DNA of 42,393 nucleotides from Okeania sp. KiyG1 (GTDB lineage Bacteria; Cyanobacteriota; Cyanobacteriia; Cyanobacteriales; Microcoleaceae). Positions 25,509-33,210 of the stretch are shown piece after piece. The stretch spans positions 1-42,393 of the forward strand of contig NZ_BLZO01000143.1 in the NCBI RefSeq assembly GCF_014132355.1, in the 5' to 3' direction. Position 1 is the first letter of the stretch, and every line of letters starts with the position of its first letter. Below the pieces are notes generated by a model. The model did no database searches. It was not told the DNA's origin and saw only the letters and a program-made list of their open reading frames with translations. Both the position numbers and the translations under genes were made by a program.

Positions 25509-25689
25509 ACTTTAATAGACCTCCTAGCTGAATGCAGTTTATTAGAGTTGTCGCTAAATAAAGGAAAAAAATCGCTCTAACCTAGACAGAGCAATAATTC
25601 CAAGTTTTTTTCTCCAATAGCTACAATCCTTACAGAACAAGGTTTTTGGGGATTTTTAAGCTATAAAGCGACAAGTCTATTATTCTAGT

Positions 25690-25762
25690 CTAAATGACTT
25701 GTGGTTATCTTGGGGAAGATAACCCCGATGGAGATAGGTTTGAGATTCCATCGGGTATCTCA
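25690..25762 (-). terminator. Tandem hairpins downstream of the small gene
   Basis: On the minus strand, after the frame that stops at 25779, the arms CCCGATGGA and TCCATCGGG form one hairpin. It is followed directly by a 9-bp stem GGTTATCTT/AAGATAACC with a 4-nt loop. The GATACC...GGTATC context also permits alternative pairing with GAGATA/TATCTC. There is no T-run, so the role as transcript end is inferred. Confidence 0.4.
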
Positions 25763-25778
25763 TTTCAGGAGCAGACTT

Positions 25779-26010
25779 TTATTGATTGTCCTGATTAATG
25801 CAACTATCTGGTTTATTGCCAAAAGTTTCAAAATTAGAAGAACTTTTGTTTAGTTCAATTCTAATGCTTTTCGGAAATTCGATTTCCAGTATAAAACTAG
25901 ATGGTGGCACGGGAAAAAAAACAGTTGATAATCGTACAATCAGTATAATCGTATTGATCAATAATTTTTTTCTTTTGTTGCTTGACAGTTTTCTTTGGTT
26001 GTGGTTCCAT
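25779..26010 (-). pseudogene. Small gene of unknown function, frameshifted at an A8/T8 run
   Basis: GAGGAG lies nine bases before an ATG at 26010. The frame reads MEPQPKKTVKQQKKKIIDQY then DYTDCTIINC, and stops after 37 codons (25897-25899). At the run of eight T (minus strand; A at 25914-25921), losing one base joins it to the frame FFPVPPSSFILEIEFPKSI and onward, which stays open to a stop at 25779-25781, for a protein of about 76 aa. Both halves have a protein-like composition, with a lysine-rich start and a beta-prone second half. The family is not recognised. The shift could be a mutation, a sequence error in the homopolymer, or slippage by polymerase or ribosome. A promoter and a leader of about 255 nt lie upstream. 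Confidence 0.5.
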
Positions 26011-26196
26011 AGATATCTTCTCCTCAATTTTCTAAAATTGCTTACTACGCAACGTTTTCAGAAGATTATTTATGCCAAAGACTTGACAAACAGTGAAAAA
26101 CTATGTAAATTAGGGAATGTAGGGATTTTATGCTTAAAATCTACTACCTAAAATACTTTTCACAGTATTTGCCATAGTATTGGCACAAAAGAAAAT

Positions 26197-26251
26197 AGGG
26201 GCAAAAGCACTCGTTAGGTCTCGCAAACTTTTACTGGGTGCTTTTGTTACC
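26197..26251 (-). promoter_or_regulatory. Structured 5' leader hairpin of the small gene
   Basis: On the minus strand the leader contains CAAAAGCAC pairing with GTGCTTTTG around a loop of about 30 nt (CAGTAAAAGTTTGCGAGACC is part of it). It lies about 20 nt after the presumed transcript start and about 190 nt before the ATG. It could be a regulatory leader. No known riboswitch consensus is seen. Confidence 0.35.
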
Positions 26252-26273
26252 TTGTTTTAACTACTTACAATCA

Positions 26274-26302
26274 ATAGTACCTCCTTCCTTGTAATAAGTC
26301 AA
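26274..26302 (-). promoter_or_regulatory. Sigma70-type promoter, minus strand
   Basis: TTGACT (26302-26297), exactly 17 bases, then TACTAT (26279-26274). This is close to the -35/-10 consensus with ideal spacing and points at the small gene. The transcript start would be near 26267. Confidence 0.55.
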
Positions 26303-27232
26303 TACACAAATAGTAAAGCTATCAGGTTAAGCTCCTCATACTATACCTCAAAAGGAATAAGGTGGGATAATTTCCTTCCCGGAAATAAAGCTAGTTTGAG
26401 TTACTATCCAATACTAATACATTATATCGTTCGTCCTCAACCTTCCTGGTTCTGCTCTATATCTACTATTTCTATCAGAATTTCTTATGTTTCGCAAGTT
26501 CTTTTGTGAAAATAAGTTTAGTAGTGAAAAAGTTGTGTCAGGAGGCTAGATGAGTAGAGAAAACCGTATATTGTTGTTCTAGTTTTCAGCAATACTTAAC
26601 TGCACAAGACCGTTTTTATGTTTCCTCACTTAATTTATCGGTATATTGCAAAGAAGCTGTATTTTAATGTTGACTTTTACATCCTAAGATACTGAATGAT
26701 ACCGAAGTTAATACAATTTTCATACGGTAGCCTTCTTAGATTTGTTACAGGACACTTACTATTGTCTGCAATTTTTTTGTTTTATGGGGTGACATTTATC
26801 CTTACAAAGCGTGAAATTTATCTATATAAATTAGTGACATAAATCACTGATAAAATACACATTAACTGAACACCTTTCAGACTAAATCCCTTTACATACT
26901 TTGCATTAAATCCGGTCACTATAGACCGAAATTTTAGTTGAGAAAAGCTTTATATATATAGATTGTAGTTGACTTATATGTGGTCTAGCCAAACGGATTG
27001 GTATTATATAAAATTTAGGATCAACTTAAAATTTTAGCTAATCAATTCTTTTTTGAGCAGGAATAGTTTCGCAGCCAATTTCATAATTATCCCCATCTAA
27101 TCTGATGATGGAGGAGGTATACAAATTTGGGGATTTTGTGCTAATAACATTATTTCTACTATAACCTACGGAATGTGGGTTGAAATCCTTTACAGTCAAT
27201 AGTTTTTACTTGAGCTAATAGCAGAATGTATA

Positions 27233-27610
27233 TTAAAATGGAATCTCAATAACAAATTCTACCCCTTGCCCTGGTACAGAATTACATATTAGTTTTCCTT
27301 TGTGTTTTTCGACAATAATTGAATAACTAATTGACAAACCTAAACCTGTACCAGTACCTACTGATTTAGTCGTAAAAAATGGGTCGAATATCTTCTGTTG
27401 AATTTCTGGGGAAATGCTAGGACCATTGTTACTAATTTTGATTTGTACAGTTCGGTCTTTGGTTACTTTTGTGCTAATTTTAATGGTTGGTTTTTCACTA
27501 TACCCACTATCTTTTTTCCTCATATCTTCTAGGGCATCAATACCATTATTAATAATATTCATAAATACTTGATTTAGTTGGGAGGGGTAACAATTAATTC
27601 GTGGTAAAGA
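27233..27610 (-). CDS. Histidine-kinase ATPase domain, separated 3' part of the giant kinase
   Basis: This frame continues the giant protein after a frameshift. From 27610 it reads SLPRINCYPSQLNQVFMNII, the N-box region, then DPFFTTKSVGTGTGLGLS, the F and G2 boxes of a HATPase_c domain. It ends with FVIEIPF, a normal histidine-kinase C-terminus. It has an internal ATG at 27562 but no Shine-Dalgarno, so it is unlikely to be a gene of its own. With one base restored at about 27610-27612, the whole protein would be about 1878 aa, the normal size for its class. Without it the kinase lacks its catalytic ATPase domain and cannot phosphorylate its own histidine. Confidence 0.85.
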   Translation of the reverse strand, partial: SLPRINCYPSQLNQVFMNIINNGIDALEDMRKKDSGYSEKPTIKISTKVTKDRTVQIKISNNGPSISPEIQQKIFDPFFTTKSVGTGTGLGLSISYSIIVEKHKGKLICNSVPGQGVEFVIEIPF

Positions 27611-30600
27611 GGCATATTTTTGACTATTTTTATTTCTGATTTATTTCTCTGAAAGTTGAGTCTATTTTGTAAAATTAGTAGAGTGCTATCAATACCATCA
27701 TGGATATCTACAGGTTTCATATCTGACTCGTCTAATCTCGAAAAATTCCGTAGAGAAAGTACTATTTTGCTAATTCTTTCGACTCCTATTTCCATTGAAT
27801 GTAGTAATTTATCCAAATCTTGAATTAAAAAATTTAAGTCTATTTCTTCAATTATTTCTTTGATTTTAGCTGTGGGATTAGGATATTCCTGTTGATAAAT
27901 ATTGATTAAATCTAGTAAATCTTGACTATATTCAGCTACATGGTTAATATTGCCAGAGATAAAAGTAATAGGATTATTGATTTCGTGAGCAATTCCTGCT
28001 ACCATCTGCCCTAAACTAGACATTTTTTCTGTCTGAATTAATTGGGATTGGGTATTTTGAAGTTTTTTAATAGTTTCAGATAAATGTAGATTTTTTTCGT
28101 TTAATTCTTCTGTGCGTTCTTTTACTTTTTCTTCTAAAGTGCGACTATATTCTTCTAGTTGATTTTTAGCTGTAGATAAGTTTTCATAAAGCTTGGCATT
28201 TTCGAGGGAGAAAGCTGCTTGAGTAGTCAGAACTTTTAATACTTCTAGGCGATACTCAGTAAACGCTCCAACTGTTAAATTATTTTCTAAATATAGTATG
28301 CCAATAAATTGACTGCGATTAATAATAGGAATGCATAAAATACTCTTGGGTTGATAATTTTGAATATAAGGATCGGCGGCAAATTGAGTTTCATTAGTGG
28401 CGTTATCTAGTACAACAGTTTTTTGAGTACGCGCCACATAATAAATCAGGGAATTTGGAAGCTCGTTTGTTGAGTCTAGAGGGACAGATTGTTTTGATTT
28501 TAGTTGTATTTCTTCAGAGGAATTATTCTCACGAATAGCTTTAGCTTTTATGACCCATTTTCCTGTTTCGAGAAGGATTAAATAACTTTTTTGAGCGCCA
28601 GCATTTTCTAGGGTAACTCGCATCAAAACTGAGAATAAATTTTCTAGTTTTATTTCTCCTGAAATAGCTTGGGTTGCTTTCATTACACTATTGAAGTCAA
28701 GTAGAAGGGAACTATCAGTGTGTGTGTAAGTGACTGTTTCTTGAGTAATGTTGCAAGTAAAGTTAGAATCTTGCTGTAGAATAGGTTTGAGTAGTTCACC
28801 GTAGGATTTTTCTAGGTGTTTAACTTTAGCAACTGCGCCCCACTGAGCATAAGCGTAGTAAGCTTTGATGAGATATGCTTGGGCAATAGTTTCCTTATTC
28901 CACTCTAGGTAAAATTTAGCTGCAAGTTCTTTACCGAGAGCTTCTTCTTGAATGTATTCGTTTTCTTGCGCTCCGGCGATCGCTTGTTCATAAAGTTCAA
29001 TTGCTGCGATATAGTTACAAAGTACTCGATGTTTTTCTGCTTCTACTAAATGAAATTTATGTAAAAAGTTCATAGGAGCATGGTCTGCCCAGATTTTCAT
29101 TTGTTCCTGGTTTGAGGTTACTTCTTCTAACCACTGCTGTTGTTGTTCCTTAGAAGCTTCATTGTAGAGAGCAAGTCTGCTCAAAGAATCATAAAAGTAC
29201 AAAAGTACTTGAATATATTGAGAAGTAAATAGATGGAGATATGATTGTGTTGCGATAGAGATTGTTAAAGATTTCTGATACTCGCCAAACAAATAACATA
29301 AAGAAAGTTTGTGCAAATTTAGATATACCAGTGTTTGGTCTTGAGATTTTATTTTTGTCTCATCAAAAGCTTCGCCAACTAAAATACAGGGATTTTCACA
29401 GTGGTCGGTTAAGTTCAGAATAGTCTGTTGAATTATTTGCAACCTCCCTAGAGAATCTTCTTGTTTCATTTGAGCAACGGTATCAATAGCATTATTGAGC
29501 TTTAGAGTAAGTTCTGTTAATTCTAATCCACTGTAGAAAGCATGAAAATAGTGAAACAAGAGACTATAACTAGCAAATTCTAAATCTCCTCTAGATAATG
29601 AAAGGGAGTAATATTCTAAGAATGAAGGTAAACTATTTCGCAAGTGTTCTTGCCAATGACGAAGGTGCATATTTGTTACTGCTACTCCTTTGAGAGCATT
29701 TCCACCACAAGACTCAAATACACTTTCTGTTATCTGAGACAATTCATAAGACGCTTTAATTTCTCCCTGACTCCAAAGCATAATTCCATAACAGCAATAT
29801 CCATAAGCGGAAGCAGATGTATTTCCCCACTTGACAGACAAAGTGATGAGAGCAAAAACTACACTTGACCATAGAGGTGAACCACTCACAAAAGCTGCTG
29901 CTCCAATTAATTCCATAATTTGCATCAAGGCCAGCTTTTCAGGATTTGTCATCTTTGGCAATTGTTTGAGGTCTTCAGTAGAGCGATCGCTCAGAAATAA
30001 CTTGACTTCTTCAATACCAGCAAGCAAGTCTGCTTCTTCTGGTCTAGGGGATAATTCTAATCCCAAATCTTTAATCGCAACTATTGCTAGATCGATACCT
30101 TGGGAAAATTGGTACTGAGCAAATTCAGTCTGAATTTTGGCGATGAAAACTGGAACTTGGTCTAATAAATTCTTCGCTTGTTGCTGTACAATTTGAGCTA
30201 GTTGTTCCATCTGCTCATAGTCGCCGATCAAATACCTAGCTTCTACTGCTTCTAAATATAGAGCTAATGTTAATTCGTAATTCGTTTCCCAACTATTAGT
30301 TGTTAATAATTCTAGTCCTGTATTTAGATAGTCAACTGTGGCGTTATAAGCAGTAGAAGCTTTTGCTTTGCGACTTGCTATTAGGTTGAGTTGAGCGAGT
30401 TGTTCTCGTTCAGTGGGATGAGAAATTAAATCTATTCCATAGTTCAACTGATTAACAATATCAAAAATTTTCTCTTGTCTTTCCGTTTCTGGAATATTTT
30501 CTAATAATAATTTTCCTATTTTCAGATGAGTTAATTGTTTTTGTGTTTCTGGGATTAACAAATAAGCTGCCTGTTGGACGCGGTCGTGCAAAAATTTATA

Positions 30601-32868
30601 ACTAGCATCAGCTTCTATTGCAGTAAAAGATGTAAATATATTTGACTCTTCTGTATGATAAAATTTATAGACTTCGGTAACAGGTAAAATTAATCCTTCT
30701 GGCAATGCCTCCCACAAATCCTGTGCTGTTTCTGTGACAGATTTTTCATAAATAATAGCTAAAGTTTCTAAGGTGAATTTATTGCCAATACAAGCTGCTA
30801 ATTTTATTACATCCTGGGTCGCTGGTGATAATTTTTGTAGGCGACTTGCCATAAATTCTACAACGTCATCTGTGGCAGACAATAACTTTACTTGAGCAAC
30901 ATTGCATTCCCAATAACCCGCTTCATAATTAAAGGTAATTAATCCTTCTTCATACAGTGCTTTCAGAAATTGAGTGATAAAGAAAGGATTTCCTTTTGTT
31001 TTTTGATGGACTAATTTTGCCAAAGGAAATGCTAACTCCAAAGAGCAATGTAAAGTGTCTGCTATTAAGGGGTTTAAATCAAAAGTTAATTCTAGCGGTC
31101 TTAAAGTAATAGTATTAACAATTGCCGATGTTTTAGTAATTTCTTCTAATGTTAATATGAAGGGATGAGTAGGACTTACTTCATTATCCCGATAAGCTCC
31201 CAATAATAATAAATATTGACTATTTTTGTCACTCATCAACAGTTGCATTAACTTCAATGAAGCAGTATCTGCCCACTGTAAATCATCTAAAAAGATAGCT
31301 ACAGGATGCTCTTTTGTTGTAAATGTTTGAATGAATTTTAAAAATACTAAATTAAACCGATTTTGAGTAGCAGTTCCTGATAATTCTGCCACTGCAGGTT
31401 GAGAACCAATAATATATTCTAATTCGGGAATAACTTCAATAATAACTTGCCCATTTTCACCCAATGCTGAGAGGATTTTAGTTTTCCATTCCTCTAATTG
31501 AGTTTCCGTTTCACTCAACAATTGCCCCATCAAATCGCGAAATGCTTGGACAAAAGCACTAAGGGGAATATTGCGTTGAAGTTGGTCAAATTTACCTTTA
31601 ATAAAGTAGCCTCGTTGCCGGACTATTGGTTTATGAACTTCATTAACTACTGCAGTTTTACCAATTCCTGAAAAACCAGCAACTAACATTATTTCAGAGC
31701 CTCCCCGAAGATATCCCCCTCCCGTCCCCTTTGTAATCCCTCTCCCGTCCCCCTGGTTTATCCCCCTCCCGTCCCCCTTGGAAATCCGCCTCCCGTCCCC
31801 CTGGTTTATCCCCCTCCCGTCCCCCTTGGAAAGGAGGCCAGATGTTGCTGCGCTTTTTGTTGAACGGGGGAAGCCAGAGGATGCTGCGCTTTGGCTTTGA
31901 TGGGGGATTGAGGGGATTGCAACTCTTTCAAAAGCATCTAATAAACTTTTAACTTCTGCTTGGCGACCATAGAGTTTTTCTGGTATGGTGAAACGGTCAG
32001 AAATATCCCGACTTCCTAACTCAAAAATGACAAAATTTCCTGTTTTTTGCCAAGATTTTAAACAGGTTTCTAAATCATATTTTAATCCCAAAATATTCTG
32101 ATAGCGGTCTTCAGGATTTTTCGCTATCATTTTCAAAATAATATTACTTACCATCAGAGGTATTTCCGAATTTAACTCACAAGGAGAAGTAGGTTTTTTA
32201 GCAATGTGACAGTAAACTAATTCCATTGGGTCAGTTGATAAAAAAGGTAGTTTACCTGTGAGTATTTCATAGAATGTAATTCCTAAAGAATAAATATCAC
32301 TACGGTAGTCTATACCCCGATTCATTCTTCCTGTTTGTTCTGGAGACATATATGCGAGAGTACCTTCCAGAACATTAGGGTTAATAAATTCTTGGTTTTC
32401 TCTTGGTAATAATGTGGAAATACTAAAGTCAATTAATTTGATATCTCCAGTGTCTGGATTAATGACAATATTTGAGGGTTTAATATCTTTATGAATAATC
32501 TGATGATGATATAATCCTTCTAAAATTTTTACTATAGAAATAGCAATATTAAGAAAGTCTGGCAGGCTAAGTTTTTTATTAGTCAGGTATTTTTTGAGAG
32601 AAATTGCTCCAGTATCCTCCATAATTAGAGCATAACTATTACCATACTTTTCTAAGCATAGAGATTTGACAATTCCCGGTAAATTAAGATTTTTAGTAAT
32701 TGTATATTGATGGCGAAACTGTAATAATTCAGAAAAGGTAGGGTATTCTTTATTGATAACTTTGATAACTACTGGTTGTTTATTTGTGGTAGTTAGTCCG
32801 CGATAAACAGTAGTTCTTATGCCTGTATAAATTTGTTGATTTATTTGATAATTAGGTAGTTTAATCAT
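27574..32868 (-). CDS. Trifunctional Ser/Thr kinase-AAA ATPase-GAF-histidine kinase (frameshifted before its HATPase domain)
   Basis: A 1764-aa cytoplasmic signalling protein of the class common in filamentous cyanobacteria. Residues 1-270: Hanks kinase with H126-K127-D128-IKPSN and D147-F148-S149, so the usual HRD and DFG are changed as often in this class. Residues 300-318, then 390-560: an AAA-type ATPase with Walker A GFSGIGKT (398-405) and Walker B AIFLDDLQWAD. About 600-1400: a long helical, TPR-like region. About 1410-1570: a GAF domain. About 1570-1620: a coiled coil. HisKA: GQMVAGIAHEINNPI with phospho-acceptor H1628. At residue 1752 the frame shifts and runs to a stop at 27574; the ATPase domain continues in another frame (27233-27610). 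Residues about 319-389 are a low-complexity GDGRG insertion. The gene is divergent from the adhesin gene. Confidence 0.92.
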   Translation of the reverse strand: MIKLPNYQINQQIYTGIRTTVYRGLTTTNKQPVVIKVINKEYPTFSELLQFRHQYTITKNLNLPGIVKSLCLEKYGNSYALIMEDTGAISLKKYLTNKKLSLPDFLNIAISIVKILEGLYHHQIIHKDIKPSNIVINPDTGDIKLIDFSISTLLPRENQEFINPNVLEGTLAYMSPEQTGRMNRGIDYRSDIYSLGITFYEILTGKLPFLSTDPMELVYCHIAKKPTSPCELNSEIPLMVSNIILKMIAKNPEDRYQNILGLKYDLETCLKSWQKTGNFVIFELGSRDISDRFTIPEKLYGRQAEVKSLLDAFERVAIPSIPHQSQSAASSGFPRSTKSAATSGLLSKGDGRGINQGDGRRISKGDGRGINQGDGRGITKGTGGGYLRGGSEIMLVAGFSGIGKTAVVNEVHKPIVRQRGYFIKGKFDQLQRNIPLSAFVQAFRDLMGQLLSETETQLEEWKTKILSALGENGQVIIEVIPELEYIIGSQPAVAELSGTATQNRFNLVFLKFIQTFTTKEHPVAIFLDDLQWADTASLKLMQLLMSDKNSQYLLLLGAYRDNEVSPTHPFILTLEEITKTSAIVNTITLRPLELTFDLNPLIADTLHCSLELAFPLAKLVHQKTKGNPFFITQFLKALYEEGLITFNYEAGYWECNVAQVKLLSATDDVVEFMASRLQKLSPATQDVIKLAACIGNKFTLETLAIIYEKSVTETAQDLWEALPEGLILPVTEVYKFYHTEESNIFTSFTAIEADASYKFLHDRVQQAAYLLIPETQKQLTHLKIGKLLLENIPETERQEKIFDIVNQLNYGIDLISHPTEREQLAQLNLIASRKAKASTAYNATVDYLNTGLELLTTNSWETNYELTLALYLEAVEARYLIGDYEQMEQLAQIVQQQAKNLLDQVPVFIAKIQTEFAQYQFSQGIDLAIVAIKDLGLELSPRPEEADLLAGIEEVKLFLSDRSTEDLKQLPKMTNPEKLALMQIMELIGAAAFVSGSPLWSSVVFALITLSVKWGNTSASAYGYCCYGIMLWSQGEIKASYELSQITESVFESCGGNALKGVAVTNMHLRHWQEHLRNSLPSFLEYYSLSLSRGDLEFASYSLLFHYFHAFYSGLELTELTLKLNNAIDTVAQMKQEDSLGRLQIIQQTILNLTDHCENPCILVGEAFDETKIKSQDQTLVYLNLHKLSLCYLFGEYQKSLTISIATQSYLHLFTSQYIQVLLYFYDSLSRLALYNEASKEQQQQWLEEVTSNQEQMKIWADHAPMNFLHKFHLVEAEKHRVLCNYIAAIELYEQAIAGAQENEYIQEEALGKELAAKFYLEWNKETIAQAYLIKAYYAYAQWGAVAKVKHLEKSYGELLKPILQQDSNFTCNITQETVTYTHTDSSLLLDFNSVMKATQAISGEIKLENLFSVLMRVTLENAGAQKSYLILLETGKWVIKAKAIRENNSSEEIQLKSKQSVPLDSTNELPNSLIYYVARTQKTVVLDNATNETQFAADPYIQNYQPKSILCIPIINRSQFIGILYLENNLTVGAFTEYRLEVLKVLTTQAAFSLENAKLYENLSTAKNQLEEYSRTLEEKVKERTEELNEKNLHLSETIKKLQNTQSQLIQTEKMSSLGQMVAGIAHEINNPITFISGNINHVAEYSQDLLDLINIYQQEYPNPTAKIKEIIEEIDLNFLIQDLDKLLHSMEIGVERISKIVLSLRNFSRLDESDMKPVDIHDGIDSTLLILQNRLNFQRNKSEIKIVKNMPLYHELIVTPPN
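31702..31908 (-). repeat. Repeat-derived coding insertion in the giant kinase
   Basis: About 207 bp, in frame, between the kinase domain and the Walker A motif, with CCCCCTCCCGTCCCCCT units repeated about five times on the plus strand. It encodes ISKGDGRGINQGDGR-type units. Sequences of this composition are otherwise seen in non-coding spacers of such genomes, and the homologues I remember have only a short linker here. Confidence 0.7.
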
Positions 32869-33039
32869 GGGAAAATTAATAAATTTATTGTTCTATAGGA
32901 ACCATAGAAGTTATAACAACCAACACCTTTTTACTTCTTATTTAATCTATACTAACGCAGGCATTATTAAACTATCAAACTTAGCAAATATTATATTATA
33001 ACTTATGAATAAGTCTAATGTCACCCTTGTTGCTAAATC

Positions 33040-33056
33040 TTGTCGAAAATCGACAA
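33040..33056. promoter_or_regulatory. Palindromic operator-like site 1
   Basis: TTGTCGA-AAA-TCGACAA, a perfect 7-bp inverted repeat with a 3-bp spacer. Confidence 0.5.
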
Positions 33057-33139
33057 ATTTTCAAAATATTTTTGTCAACATCTGCTGAAAAGCTTGTTAT
33101 ATATAGGTTTTAGATTATTGTTGATTTTTGTTAAGCAAG

Positions 33140-33154
33140 TGTCGATTATCGACA
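33140..33154. promoter_or_regulatory. Palindromic operator-like site 2
   Basis: TGTCGA-TTA-TCGACA, the same core as site 1. The centres are 99 bp apart, and this one ends 56 bp before the adhesin start codon. The matching core argues for one regulator binding both. Confidence 0.5.
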
Positions 33155-33210
33155 ACAGGATTTATTGGGTATGCAATATTTGGTGATATAAGTTATTAAC
33201 GGAAATTGAT

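Larger units (their letters stand above)
25145..27232. other. Long region without a large gene
   Basis: About 2.1 kb. The left part has an R5 and an R1 element. At 25690-26302 lies a minus-strand unit with promoter, structured leader, small frameshifted gene and 3' hairpins. From 26300 to 27232 the sequence is AT-rich and shows no credible gene; a ten-codon frame behind AGGAGG (26550-26582) is described among the findings. Confidence 0.6.
32869..33210. promoter_or_regulatory. Divergent promoter region kinase/adhesin
   Basis: A 342-bp spacer between two divergent genes, so promoters of both should be here. It is AT-rich and free of the dispersed repeat families. It holds two near-identical palindromes (33040-33056 and 33140-33154). 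No single -35/-10 pair could be fixed with confidence. Confidence 0.5.

Noticed and set aside
25798-26151. A 117-codon plus-strand frame with a hydrophobic middle
   Set aside because: It is antisense to the small minus-strand unit, which has promoter and Shine-Dalgarno signals; the plus frame has none.
27233-27562. Separate short histidine-kinase gene
   Set aside because: It lacks a start signal, and its frame continues upstream to 27610 with the expected N-box residues, so it is the displaced end of the giant kinase.
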